A stretch of 64,000 bases of DNA from Streptomyces sp. SKN60 (GTDB taxonomy: Bacteria; Actinomycetota; Actinomycetes; Streptomycetales; Streptomycetaceae), in the NCBI RefSeq assembly GCF_026236535.1, contig NZ_JAHTMW010000033.1:1-64000 (forward strand), given 5' to 3'. A program made the translations under genes and the position numbers. A model generated the notes under the pieces. That model did no database searches, had not been told where the DNA came from, and worked only from the letters and a program-made list of their open reading frames with translations. Numbering within the stretch: position 1 is the first letter of the stretch; each line of letters starts with the position of its first letter. Of this stretch, positions 55,297-63,244 are shown in pieces.

Positions 55297-55316
55297 ATAT
55301 TCAATTTGTTGAGTAT
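55297..55316. promoter_or_regulatory. A/T-rich inverted repeat, candidate MarR-type operator
   Basis: ATATTCAATTTGTTGAGTAT has eight-base outer arms matching at seven positions. It lies between the divergent TTG-start hypothetical gene and the SnoaL-like gene, in strong A/T contrast to its surroundings. Confidence 0.55.
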
Positions 55317-55360
55317 CAAGTGTCGATGGACGAGTCGGTCGACCGAGGAGAGGCTGGACC

Positions 55361-55762
55361 ATGCACCCGTTCCGCAAGGCCGTGGAGGACCGCGACACCG
55401 CCGCCGTCGAGGCGCTGCTCGCCGAGGACGTCGTCTTCACCAGCCCCGTCGCCTTCAAGCCGTACCCGGGCAAGGCGATCACCGCGGCCATCCTCCGCGG
55501 AGTGCTGCGGGTCTTCGAGGACTTCACGTACGTGCGGGAGATCGCCGACCCCGGCGGCCGCGACCACGCCCTCGTCTTCACCGCCACCGTCGGCGGCAAG
55601 CGGATCCAGGGGTGCGACTTCCTCCACTTCGACGAGGACGGGAAGATCGACGACTTCACCGTCATGGTCCGGCCGCTCTCCGCCGCGCGGGCCCTGGCCG
55701 AGGCGATGGGCGCCCAGTTCGAGCGCGTCGCGCAGGAGGCCGGCGAGGCGGCCGGAGCCTAG
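55361..55762 (+). CDS. SnoaL-like/NTF2-fold protein
   Basis: A 133-residue alpha+beta cone protein. HPFRKAVEDRDTAAVEALLAEDVVFTSPVAFKPYPGKAITAAIL and KRIQGCDFLHFDEDGKIDDFTVMVRPL follow the usual NTF2-like helix-strand plan. Members are polyketide cyclases, isomerases or ligand-binding proteins; no catalytic residue can be assigned. GAGGAG lies ten bases before the ATG. An A/T-rich inverted repeat 45 bases upstream suggests control by a MarR-type regulator encoded elsewhere. Its stop overlaps the convergent gene by four bases. Confidence 0.83.
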   Translation: MHPFRKAVEDRDTAAVEALLAEDVVFTSPVAFKPYPGKAITAAILRGVLRVFEDFTYVREIADPGGRDHALVFTATVGGKRIQGCDFLHFDEDGKIDDFTVMVRPLSAARALAEAMGAQFERVAQEAGEAAGA

Positions 55763-56184
55763 GCCGTGTCGGGCCCCGGACGGCTCCACGGCACCGCGAC
55801 GACCTGCACCTCGTCCTCGTACACGATCCGGCCCGGATCCGCCGACTCGATCCGCTCGCACGCCACCCCGTGCGCGGCGAGCAGCGCCAGGTAGCCCGGC
55901 ACGCGGTCGAGGAGGTGGCCTGCGGTGCTCTTGAACCAGGCCACCGCGCCGGGGTTCACCGCGGGGTCGTAGACCTCCGGATCGGTCTGCGACGGATCGG
56001 GGTACGCGGCGTCGTACCAGTCGTTGGCCGCCCGCCAGAAGCGGTGCTCCGCCTCGCTCAGCAGGCCCTTGCGGGCAAGGCCGTTGGCCAGTGCGAAGAC
56101 GCCCGGGAAGTGGCCGCGCGGGCTGCGCTCCGTGCCCTGGAAACGGATGTAGCGGGCGGCGTCGGTGGCGCGTCCGGCGGTCAC
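55759..56184 (-). CDS. Conserved hypothetical protein
   Basis: A 141-residue protein with the segments RYIRFQGTERSPRGHFPGVFALANGLARKG and FWRAANDWYDAAYPDPS, which I recall from many Streptomyces hypothetical proteins but without a function. It is Trp/Tyr-rich and soluble. The GTG start overlaps the stop of the YqjF-like gene by four bases (GTGA), so it is translationally coupled and probably works with it. The 3' end overlaps the SnoaL-like gene. Confidence 0.75.
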   Translation of the reverse strand: MTAGRATDAARYIRFQGTERSPRGHFPGVFALANGLARKGLLSEAEHRFWRAANDWYDAAYPDPSQTDPEVYDPAVNPGAVAWFKSTAGHLLDRVPGYLALLAAHGVACERIESADPGRIVYEDEVQVVAVPWSRPGPDTA

Positions 56185-57029
56185 GAGGCCGGGCCCGGGC
56201 GACGCGGGGCCGGGAGACGGGCCGGGCTACGGGCCGGCGGGCCGAAGCGGACCGGTACGCCGGGGGAGTAGAGCACGCTCACCGGGTCGCCCGGCGGGCG
56301 GGTGAGTCCGGCCGCGGCGATGAGATCCTCGTCGTACGAGAGGAGTTCGGCCCGGTGCAGCGGCCAGCGCGGGTGCGCGTTCGGCAGCAGGCGCGGGCGG
56401 CCGAGGGCCGTGGTGTGCAGGCCCCAGCGGGCGGTGAGGAAGTGCTCGAGGGCGGTCGGCTCGGCCACCCGCTCCCCGATCCGTACGGCGAGGTCGCCGC
56501 GCGCGCCGCGCGGCCCCGGCCAGCGCCGGCGGCTCGTGTACGTGAGGGTGTCGCCGTCCCGCCGGACCGCCATCCGCGACCAGACGTACGGGATCCGGAA
56601 CGCCCATCGCCCGATCGCCACCGGCAGCAGCCGAGAGGCGTCCAGCGAGCGGAACACCACGCCCCGGCGGCCGTGTTCGTCGACCGAGTACAGGCGCACG
56701 TTCGTCTCCGGGAAGCTGCCGAGATACGGCACGCCCGGGAGCCGGAACCAGCCCACCCGGTGCATCCGGAACGCCACGAGCCCGACGTGCGCGGCCCCTT
56801 CGAAGGTGTCGGGCACCGTCCCCGGCGGCAGCAGCGGCGCGACCTCGGCCGGGTCCACGGCCCAGTGCAGAAAGGCGAGATCCAGCCAGGACTGGGTGAG
56901 CAGGGTGGGCCCGGACAGCGGCGGCGGGTCGGCGCATATCGCCTCGGGGGCGGGTGGCGGCGAGGCGGGATGCGGGGACGGGACGAGGGGCTCCGGTGCG
57001 GGGGCGGCGGCGTGCTGCGTCGGCGGCAT
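56181..57029 (-). CDS. YqjF-family protein (DUF2071)
   Basis: A 282-residue protein. A Pro/Ala-rich head of 40 residues precedes the DUF2071/YqjF domain, recognised by TQSWLDLAFLHWAVDPAEVAPLLPPG, VGLVAFRMHRV, and FPETNVRLYSVDEHGRRGVVFRSLDA. Function is unknown; the fold resembles acetoacetate decarboxylase-like proteins. CATACT lies six bases before the ATG, suggesting leaderless transcription. It is coupled to the downstream hypothetical gene. A tRNA-Leu gene is divergent to the right. Confidence 0.83.
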   Translation of the reverse strand: MPPTQHAAAPAPEPLVPSPHPASPPPAPEAICADPPPLSGPTLLTQSWLDLAFLHWAVDPAEVAPLLPPGTVPDTFEGAAHVGLVAFRMHRVGWFRLPGVPYLGSFPETNVRLYSVDEHGRRGVVFRSLDASRLLPVAIGRWAFRIPYVWSRMAVRRDGDTLTYTSRRRWPGPRGARGDLAVRIGERVAEPTALEHFLTARWGLHTTALGRPRLLPNAHPRWPLHRAELLSYDEDLIAAAGLTRPPGDPVSVLYSPGVPVRFGPPARSPARLPAPRRPGPAS

Positions 57030-57193
57030 CGCAGCAGTATGCCAAGCCCCGATCGCCGGCCGTCCGTGGCGGCGGCACCGGGCCGGGTGTCCGCGCACGG
57101 CGCTGACCACCGAAAACGTGGTGATCGGCGGCTCGAACACCTGATAGATTGATCCATGTCGCCGCGGGCCGCAGGGCCCGGGACGGCTCACCT

Positions 57194-57281
57194 GTCCGGG
57201 TGGCGGAATGGCAGACGCGCTAGCTTGAGGTGCTAGTGCCCTTTATCGGGCGTGGGGGTTCAAGTCCCCCCTCGGACACCA
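57194..57281 (+). tRNA. tRNA-Leu (anticodon GAG)
   Basis: A class II tRNA. The acceptor stem GTCCGGG/CTCGGAC has one G-T pair. The anticodon stem CTAGC/GCTAG encloses loop TTGAGGT with GAG at 57227-57229. A long variable arm (TGCCCTTTATCGGGCG) and a T arm GGGGG-TTCAAGT-CCCCC follow. CCA is encoded at 57279-57281. It decodes CUC and CUU, the first being a dominant leucine codon here. Confidence 0.97.
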
Positions 57282-57362
57282 CGGTTCCTCGGGATCTTCG
57301 AGCGGCGGGGTGGCAGGACTTCGGTCCGGCCACCCCGTCGCCGTTTTCTGTGCCCGAAGACT

Positions 57363-57381
57363 GTCAGGAAGCTTTACTAAC
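57363..57381. promoter_or_regulatory. Quasi-palindrome upstream of the secreted lyase gene
   Basis: GTCAGGAAGCTTTACTAAC follows GTnAGnAAnnnTTnCTnAC, with six of nine arm positions paired. It resembles A/T-rich operator-like elements I recall upstream of Streptomyces secreted glycan-active enzymes. Confidence 0.45.
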
Positions 57382-57447
57382 TCCTGTCGCGGCGGCAGCA
57401 TGTCGTGCACCCATCAAGCCCGTCCCGTCCCCACCCGGAGGTGGCGC

Positions 57448-58734
57448 ATGGCACGACCGGCACACTCGGCCCGACGGCGCACGATCCCGGCCGTCCTCGC
57501 GGCGGCCCTCAGCGCCCTGGCCCTCACCCTGTTCGGCACCCTCACCGGGCCGTCCCAGGCCGACGCCGCACCCACGGCCGCCTGGACGCTGCGCTGGGCG
57601 CCCGACCCCGCCGTCCAGGGTCTCGGCGCCTTCGAGACCGTCGAGGACGACCGGGCCGACTCGCACCCCGGCGGGCAGCCGCACATCAAGGTCGCCGGCG
57701 ACGCCTACCGCTTCGACATGCACATGGTGGACCGCGACTCCTCCACCGACCGGCAGCGCCAGGAGGTGACCGGCAACCGCACCTCCTCGACGAGTTACCT
57801 CTCCTGGAAGCAGGGCCAGACCTGGCGGGTCACGTACTCGATGTACATCCCGAGCTCGCTGATGGCGACCACCACCTTCACCCACATCATGCAGACCAAG
57901 CAGCCCGGAGACGGCTCCTCGCCCATCACCGTCACCTCGCTGCGCCGCGTCAACGGCAGGCAGACCATCGAGCACAAGATCTTCGCCGGCGACATCCTGG
58001 TCGGCCGCACCGACCTCGAACCGCTGCAGAACAAGTGGATCGACATCGAGTACGAGATGAAGATCGGCGACGGCACGGCGGGCTCCGTCCGCTGGGTCGT
58101 CAAGAGCGGCGGCACCACCGTCGTGGACGCCACCAAGACGGGGGTCGACACCTTCCTCGCCGACCGGGTACGGCCCAAGTGGGGCATCTACCGCTCCCTC
58201 GGCGACAGCTCCGGCTCGCTGCGCGACACCTATCTGCTGCTCCGCAACCTGCGCGCCTACCAGCTGACCGACTCCGGCACGCCCACGCCCACGCCCACCC
58301 CCACGCCCGCCCCCGACACCCTGCTCTCCCAGGGCCGCCCCGCCACCGCCTCCTCTGTCGAGGCCGCCGGGCTCGAAGCCGGCAAGGCCGTCGACGGACA
58401 GTCCGCCAGCCGCTGGGCCTCCGCCGAGGGCGTCGACCCGCAGTGGCTGCGCGTCGACCTCGGCGCCCCCGCCGCGCTCTCCCGGGTCAGGCTCGACTGG
58501 GAGGCGGCGTACGCCCGCGCGTACCGTCTGCAGGGCTCCCTCGACGGCACCACCTGGACCGATCTCCACAGCACCACGACCGGCGACGGCGGCACCGACG
58601 AGGTCCCGGTGACCGGCACCGCCCGCTACCTGCGGATGTACGGCACCCAGCGGGCCACCCCGTACGGCTACTCCCTCTACGAGCTCAAGGTCTACGGCAC
58701 CCCGAGCACGGCAGCCGTCCTCCCCGGGACCTAG
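57448..58734 (+). CDS. Secreted polysaccharide lyase-like protein with CBM32 domain
   Basis: A 428-residue secreted protein. A signal peptide with basic head (ARRRTIP) and hydrophobic core ends at about QADAA, residue 41. Residues about 45-285 resemble the heparin-lyase/PL20-like jelly-roll family (YLSWKQGQTWRVTYSMYIPSSL, HIMQTKQ, LVGRTDLEPLQNKWIDIEYEMKI). A Thr-Pro linker (TPTPTPTP) joins an F5/8-type C (CBM32) domain with SRWASAEGVDPQWLRVDLG and YLRMYG. It probably binds and cleaves an acidic polysaccharide outside the cell. ATG 57448 follows GGAGG by six bases. An operator-like element lies about 70 bases upstream. Confidence 0.87.
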   Translation: MARPAHSARRRTIPAVLAAALSALALTLFGTLTGPSQADAAPTAAWTLRWAPDPAVQGLGAFETVEDDRADSHPGGQPHIKVAGDAYRFDMHMVDRDSSTDRQRQEVTGNRTSSTSYLSWKQGQTWRVTYSMYIPSSLMATTTFTHIMQTKQPGDGSSPITVTSLRRVNGRQTIEHKIFAGDILVGRTDLEPLQNKWIDIEYEMKIGDGTAGSVRWVVKSGGTTVVDATKTGVDTFLADRVRPKWGIYRSLGDSSGSLRDTYLLLRNLRAYQLTDSGTPTPTPTPTPAPDTLLSQGRPATASSVEAAGLEAGKAVDGQSASRWASAEGVDPQWLRVDLGAPAALSRVRLDWEAAYARAYRLQGSLDGTTWTDLHSTTTGDGGTDEVPVTGTARYLRMYGTQRATPYGYSLYELKVYGTPSTAAVLPGT

Positions 58735-58770
58735 ACCGGAAAGCCGAGGCGCCTGCCCCGGACCGCCGCC

Positions 58771-58776
58771 TACGGT
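58771..58776 (+). promoter_or_regulatory. -10 box TACGGT for a leaderless nat mRNA
   Basis: TACGGT, spacer GAGGGC, then ATG at 58783. Confidence 0.55.
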
Positions 58777-58782
58777 GAGGGC

Positions 58783-59601
58783 ATGACTATCGATCTCGAC
58801 GCCTACCTCGCCCGCATCGGCTGGTCCGGGGAGCGGCGGCCCACCCTCGACGTGCTGCGCTCCGTGCACCGCGCGCACCTCATGGGCATCCCGTTCGAGA
58901 ACCTCGACCCCGTGCTCGGCACGGCGCCCTCCCTCGCCCTGCCCGACCTGGAGGCCAAGCTGGTGCGCGGCGGGCGCGGCGGCTACTGCTACGAGCACAA
59001 CACGCTGTTCGCCGCCGCGCTCACCGCCCTCGGCTTCGAGGTCACCCCGCTCGCCGCGCGCGTCCTGGTCGGCGCCCGCCCCGGGGACGTACGCCCCCGC
59101 ACCCACATGCTGATGCTCACCGACGTGCCCGGCGAGCCCGTGCCGTACGTCACCGACGTCGGCTTCGGCAGCATCGGCTGCCTCATCGAGCCCGTGCCGC
59201 TCGCCGCCGGCACCGAGACGCTCGACGCCCCGCGCCGGCACCGTCTCGCGCACGCCCCGCACGACGGGCCGCTGACGCTGTGGAAGCTCCAGGCGCACGG
59301 CGCGGAGACCGACGGCTGGGACGACCAGTACTCCTTCACCGTCGAGCCCTTCGAGGCACCCGACTACGAGGTCATCAACTGGCACATCGCCACCAACCCG
59401 CGCTCGCCGTTCTCCCGCGGCGTCTACGCCCAGCGCACCGCCCCCGCCGTCCACCTCTCCCTGGCCGGCCGCCGCCTCACCGAGACCCACGCCGACGGCA
59501 CCCGCAAGGAACGGGAACTCGCCGACCCGGCGGAGGTGCTGACCGTGCTGCGCGAGGACTTCGGCATCCGCCTCCCGGACGGCACCGTCCTGCCGGAGTA
59601 G
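58783..59601 (+). CDS. nat: Arylamine N-acetyltransferase
   Basis: A 272-residue acetyl-CoA-dependent N-acetyltransferase. The catalytic triad is C69 (GGRGGYCYEHN), H108 (RTHMLML) and D125 (VTDVGFG), at the spacing normal for the family. The start IDLDAYLARIGWSG and GIPFENLDPVLG are standard. It acetylates arylamines and hydrazines; in Streptomyces relatives also act in macrolactam release. No biosynthetic cluster is nearby. Expression appears leaderless. The secreted lyase gene ends 48 bases upstream. Confidence 0.95.
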   Translation: MTIDLDAYLARIGWSGERRPTLDVLRSVHRAHLMGIPFENLDPVLGTAPSLALPDLEAKLVRGGRGGYCYEHNTLFAAALTALGFEVTPLAARVLVGARPGDVRPRTHMLMLTDVPGEPVPYVTDVGFGSIGCLIEPVPLAAGTETLDAPRRHRLAHAPHDGPLTLWKLQAHGAETDGWDDQYSFTVEPFEAPDYEVINWHIATNPRSPFSRGVYAQRTAPAVHLSLAGRRLTETHADGTRKERELADPAEVLTVLREDFGIRLPDGTVLPE

Positions 59602-59771
59602 CCGCCCGGGCTCCCGTCCGTACGGCACGCACGGCCCGGGCGCGCGATCGGTGTCCCGTACAGGCGGATTGCCCCGGACCTCTGGTCGAGCCCCGGCCCG
59701 CTGCGTACACTCCACCCTCGGTGCGGACACGGCGCGGTGCTCCCATCGAGGAGTGGGAGGACGTGCGGACA

Positions 59772-60164
59772 ATGGCAGCGGAACCGGTTCCCCGGCGCGA
59801 GGTGGTCACCCGCGCCCCCGGGACCACGGCCGCGCCCCGGGCCTACCGGCCCGCCGCCTACCGGCCCGCCCCCGAACGGCCCGCCCCGCTCCCGCCCGCC
59901 GTGCGCACCGAGGTACGGCGGCTGATCCGCGCCCAGCTGCGCGCCGGGCTCGCCGTCGGCGGCACCCTGGCCGTCCTCGTCGCGACCCTGCCGCTGCTCC
60001 TGCGCACCCTGCCCGGCAGCGGCCTCGGCCCGGTGCCCCCGCTCGTCGTCTGGGCCGTGCTCGGCATCGCCGTGTACCCGCTCTTCCTCGTCCTCGCCGG
60101 CTGGTACGTACGGCGCGCCGAACGCAACGAGCGGGAGTACACCCGGGCCGTCGAAGGGAGCTGA
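59772..60164 (+). CDS. Small membrane protein, DUF485-like
   Basis: A 130-residue protein. A Pro/Arg-rich cytoplasmic head (about 1-50) precedes two membrane helices (about 58-80 and 88-110), ending in YVRRAERNEREYTRAVEGS. Such two-helix proteins of the DUF485/YjcH type usually precede an acetate or solute symporter gene, as here, and may help its assembly. ATG 59772 is used because GGGAGG lies 11 bases upstream. TACACT at 59704-59709 is a possible -10 box for the operon. The downstream coupled ORF begins three bases after the stop. Confidence 0.75.
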   Translation: MAAEPVPRREVVTRAPGTTAAPRAYRPAAYRPAPERPAPLPPAVRTEVRRLIRAQLRAGLAVGGTLAVLVATLPLLLRTLPGSGLGPVPPLVVWAVLGIAVYPLFLVLAGWYVRRAERNEREYTRAVEGS

Positions 60165-60167
60165 ACG

Positions 60168-60209
60168 ATGGCCCGCACCAGCACGGCGGCGGCCGGGGCC
60201 GCCGAGTGA
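60168..60209 (+). CDS. Possible 13-codon leader peptide ORF
   Basis: An ATG ORF encoding MARTSTAAAGAAE with GAAGGGAG seven bases upstream. Its TGA overlaps the symporter GTG in another frame (GTGA). The symporter has no ribosome site of its own at that distance, so translation may be coupled through this short ORF. A chance ORF cannot be excluded. Confidence 0.4.
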   Translation: MARTSTAAAGAAE

Positions 60210-61963
60210 ACCAGCCCTACGGCGTGATCGCCGTTTCCGCCGTGATCGTCGCCACGGTCGCGGTCGGCGCCCTCGGACTGCGCATCTCCCGCACCACCTC
60301 CGACTTCTACGTGGCCTCCCGCAGCGTGCCCGCCCGCCTCAACGCCGCCGCCATCAGCGGCGAGTACCTCTCCGCCGCGTCCTTCCTCGGCATCGCCGGA
60401 CTCGTCCTCGCCCAGGGCGTCGACATGCTGTGGTTCCCCGTCGGCTACACCGCCGGCTACCTCGTGCTGCTCGCCTTCGTCGCCGCCCCGCTGCGCCGCT
60501 CCGGCGCCTACACGCTGCCCGACTTCGCCGAGGCGCGCCTGGAGTCCCGGACCGTCCGGCGCGCCGCGGGCATCCTCGTCGTGGTCGTCGGCTGGCTCTA
60601 TCTGGTGCCCCAGCTCCAGGGCGCCGGACTCACCCTCGGCACCCTCACCGGACTGCCGCACTGGTCGGGCGGGATCGTCGTCGCCGTCGTCGTCGCTCTC
60701 TCCGTCGCGGCCGGCGGCATGCGCTCGATCACCTTCGTCCAGGCCTTCCAGTACTGGCTGAAACTCACCGCCCTGCTCGTGCCGCTGCTGTTCCTGCTGT
60801 TCGCCTGGTACGCCGACGGGCGGCCCGACCCCGCCCTCGACGAGCCGCCCGGCTTCCGCCGGCACAGCCAGGTGCGCATCGACGACACCCTCACCCTCGG
60901 CCTCGACGCGCCGCTGCGGGTCACCGTCACCGGCACCGTCGACGGGCTCCGCCACGACACCGAGGAGGTCGACCTGACGGCCGGCCGCCACCGCGTCGAG
61001 GCCGGCACCGTCCTCGGCTTCCCCGCCGGCAGCCCGCTGCCCGAGCGCGCCACCGCCGCCGCCGACGGCGGCACCAACACGGGCTGGGCCGAACCGCGAG
61101 GCCAGGCGGGCGAGGAGCACCCGCTCTACGCCACGTACGGACTGATCTTCGCCACCTTCATGGGCGCCATGGGCCTGCCGCACGTCGTCGTCCGCTTCTA
61201 CACCAACCCCGACGGCCGGGCCGCCCGCCGCACCACCGTCGTCGTCCTCGGCCTCGTCGGCGTCTTCTACCTCCTCGCGCCGGTGTACGGGGCGCTCGGC
61301 CGGGTGTACGCGCCCGATCTGCTGCTCACCGGCAGCACCGACACCGCCGTCCTGATGCTGCCCGACCGGCTCGTCGGCGGCACCGCGGGCGACCTGCTCG
61401 GCGCGCTCCTCGCGGCCGGCGCCTGCGCCGCGTTCCTTTCCACCGCCTCCGGCCTCACCATGGCCGTCGCGGGCGTCCTCACCCAGGACTTCCTGCCCTC
61501 GCCGCGCGGTGTACGGCACTTCCGGCTCGCCGCCGCGGTGGCCGTCGCGGTGCCCGCCGCCGCGCACGTCGTGGTCCAGGGCCTGTCCGTCGCCAACGCC
61601 GTCGGCCTCGCCTTCGCCGTGGCGGCCTCGTCGTTCTGCCCGCTGCTGCTGCTCGGCATCTGGTGGCGCCGGCTCACCGCCGCGGGCGCCGTCGCGGGCA
61701 TGGTCGCCGGCGGCGGGGCCGCGCTCACCGCCGTCCTCGCCACCGTCGCCGGCTGGCCGGACTCCGGCTGGCCGCGCGCCCTGCTCGCCTGGCCGGCCGT
61801 CTGGACCGTACCGCTTGGCTTCCTCACCATGATCGTGGTCTCGCTGGCCACCCCCAAGGGCGTCCCGGCCGGCACCGACGCCATCATGGCGCGGCTGCAT
61901 CTGCCCGAGCCGCCGCCCGTGCCCCACCCCACGCCCGCCGGAACCGGGAAGACGCGCCGATGA
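60206..61963 (+). CDS. Sodium:solute symporter (SSS family, cation acetate type)
   Basis: A 585-residue membrane transporter with thirteen hydrophobic segments. The first helices (FYVASRSVPARLNAAAISGEYLSAASFLG) and GAYTLPDFAEARL are typical of the acetate/pyruvate branch. TYGLIFATFMGAMGLPHVVVRFYTNPDGRAARRTT and the last helices FAVAASSFCPLLLLGIWW complete it. An extra soluble insertion (about 215-310) lies between helices 6 and 7. It probably takes up a monocarboxylate with sodium. The GTG overlaps a 13-codon ORF, and its stop overlaps the histidine kinase ATG by four bases (ATGA), tying uptake to sensing. Confidence 0.9.
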   Translation: MNQPYGVIAVSAVIVATVAVGALGLRISRTTSDFYVASRSVPARLNAAAISGEYLSAASFLGIAGLVLAQGVDMLWFPVGYTAGYLVLLAFVAAPLRRSGAYTLPDFAEARLESRTVRRAAGILVVVVGWLYLVPQLQGAGLTLGTLTGLPHWSGGIVVAVVVALSVAAGGMRSITFVQAFQYWLKLTALLVPLLFLLFAWYADGRPDPALDEPPGFRRHSQVRIDDTLTLGLDAPLRVTVTGTVDGLRHDTEEVDLTAGRHRVEAGTVLGFPAGSPLPERATAAADGGTNTGWAEPRGQAGEEHPLYATYGLIFATFMGAMGLPHVVVRFYTNPDGRAARRTTVVVLGLVGVFYLLAPVYGALGRVYAPDLLLTGSTDTAVLMLPDRLVGGTAGDLLGALLAAGACAAFLSTASGLTMAVAGVLTQDFLPSPRGVRHFRLAAAVAVAVPAAAHVVVQGLSVANAVGLAFAVAASSFCPLLLLGIWWRRLTAAGAVAGMVAGGGAALTAVLATVAGWPDSGWPRALLAWPAVWTVPLGFLTMIVVSLATPKGVPAGTDAIMARLHLPEPPPVPHPTPAGTGKTRR

Positions 61964-63216
61964 CCGTGCTCGTGCTGCTGCTCTGCTGCGCCGTCGTCGG
62001 GGCGCTCTGCTTCGCCGCCGGCGCCGCCTACGTCCGGGGCGCGGGATACGTCCTCGGCGCCGGGTACGTCCGGGGCGCCCGCCGCCGCGTGCGTGGCGCG
62101 CTCGACGGGCCGGACTCCGACACCGTCGAACGCGCCACCTTCCAGACCCTGCACACCGCGTCCCTCGCCGCGCCGCCACTGCGCGCCGGGCTCGCCCCCG
62201 ACACCGCCCGCAAGGCGGTGCGCCGGCTCCGCCCGCTGCTCGGCACCCAGTCCCTCGCGCTGACCGGACTCGACGGCGTGCTCGCCTGGGAGGGCACCGG
62301 CGAGCACCACGGAGAGCAGCTCGCCGCGCATGTCGCCAAGGCGGTGCAGGCCGGCCGCACCCGTACCTTCTCGGTGGACTGCGACCGCGCCGACTGCGCC
62401 GTACGCTTCGGGGTCGTCGCCCCGCTCACCGCGGGCGGACGCCCCAGGGGCGCCCTCGCCGCCTTCGGCTCGCACGACTCCGCCGCCGTCGCCCGCGCCA
62501 CCGAGGAAGTCGCCCGCTGGGTCTCGGTCCAGCTGGAACTGGCCGAGCTCGACCGGGCGCGCAGCAGCCTCATCGAGGCGGAGATCCGCGCCCTGCGCGC
62601 CCAGATCTCGCCCCACTTCATCTACAACTCGCTCGCCGCGATCGCCTCGTTCGTCCGCACCGACCCCGAGCGGGCCCGTGAACTCCTCCTGGAGTTCGCC
62701 GACTTCACCCGCTACTCGTTCCGCCGGCACGGCGAGTTCACCACCCTGGCCGAGGAGCTGGGCTCGATCGAGCAGTATCTGGAGCTGGTCCGCGCCCGGT
62801 TCGGCGACCGCCTCCAGGTCACCCTGCAGATCGCCCCCGAGGTGCTGCCGGTCGCGCTGCCCTTCCTCTGCCTCCAGCCGCTGGTGGAGAACGCGGTCAA
62901 GCACGGCCTGGAGGACTCCGTCGACCGCAGCCTCATCACCATCGCCGCCGTCGACGAGGGCTCCGCAGCCCGCGTCAGCATCGAGGACAACGGCGTGGGC
63001 ATGGACCCGGAGCGGCTGCGCCGCATCCTGCACGGCGAGGGCGGCCCGACCACCGGGATCGGCCTGCGCAACGTCGACGAACGGCTCCGCCAGGTCTACG
63101 GCCCGCACGAGGGCCTGGTCATCGAGACCGGCGTCGGCGCCGGCATGAAGATCACTCTCCGCATCCCCAAGTACCACGCCGGGGTGCACGCGGGGGCGCC
63201 GGCCACCCATCGGTGA
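61960..63216 (+). CDS. LytS-type sensor histidine kinase
   Basis: A 418-residue kinase. One N-terminal membrane helix is followed by an odd repeat (YVRGAGYVLGAGYVRGA, residues about 24-40) and a GAF-like region (about 55-190) with several cysteines. The His_kinase segment EIRALRAQISPHFIYNSLAAIASFV has H219. The HATPase lies at about 300-400, with PLVENAVKHGLE and DNGVGM. LytS-type kinases normally pair with a LytTR regulator, but the next gene is on the other strand, so the partner is elsewhere. It is coupled to the symporter gene by ATGA and probably senses the transported solute or the transporter itself. Confidence 0.92.
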   Translation: MTVLVLLLCCAVVGALCFAAGAAYVRGAGYVLGAGYVRGARRRVRGALDGPDSDTVERATFQTLHTASLAAPPLRAGLAPDTARKAVRRLRPLLGTQSLALTGLDGVLAWEGTGEHHGEQLAAHVAKAVQAGRTRTFSVDCDRADCAVRFGVVAPLTAGGRPRGALAAFGSHDSAAVARATEEVARWVSVQLELAELDRARSSLIEAEIRALRAQISPHFIYNSLAAIASFVRTDPERARELLLEFADFTRYSFRRHGEFTTLAEELGSIEQYLELVRARFGDRLQVTLQIAPEVLPVALPFLCLQPLVENAVKHGLEDSVDRSLITIAAVDEGSAARVSIEDNGVGMDPERLRRILHGEGGPTTGIGLRNVDERLRQVYGPHEGLVIETGVGAGMKITLRIPKYHAGVHAGAPATHR

Positions 63217-63244
63217 CCGACGCCCCGGGCGGTGCTTCCGGTGC

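Noticed and set aside
57194..57281. tRNA-Leu as an integration site of a mobile element.
   Set aside because: No integrase, no direct repeat of the tRNA 3' end in the window, and the neighbours look chromosomal.
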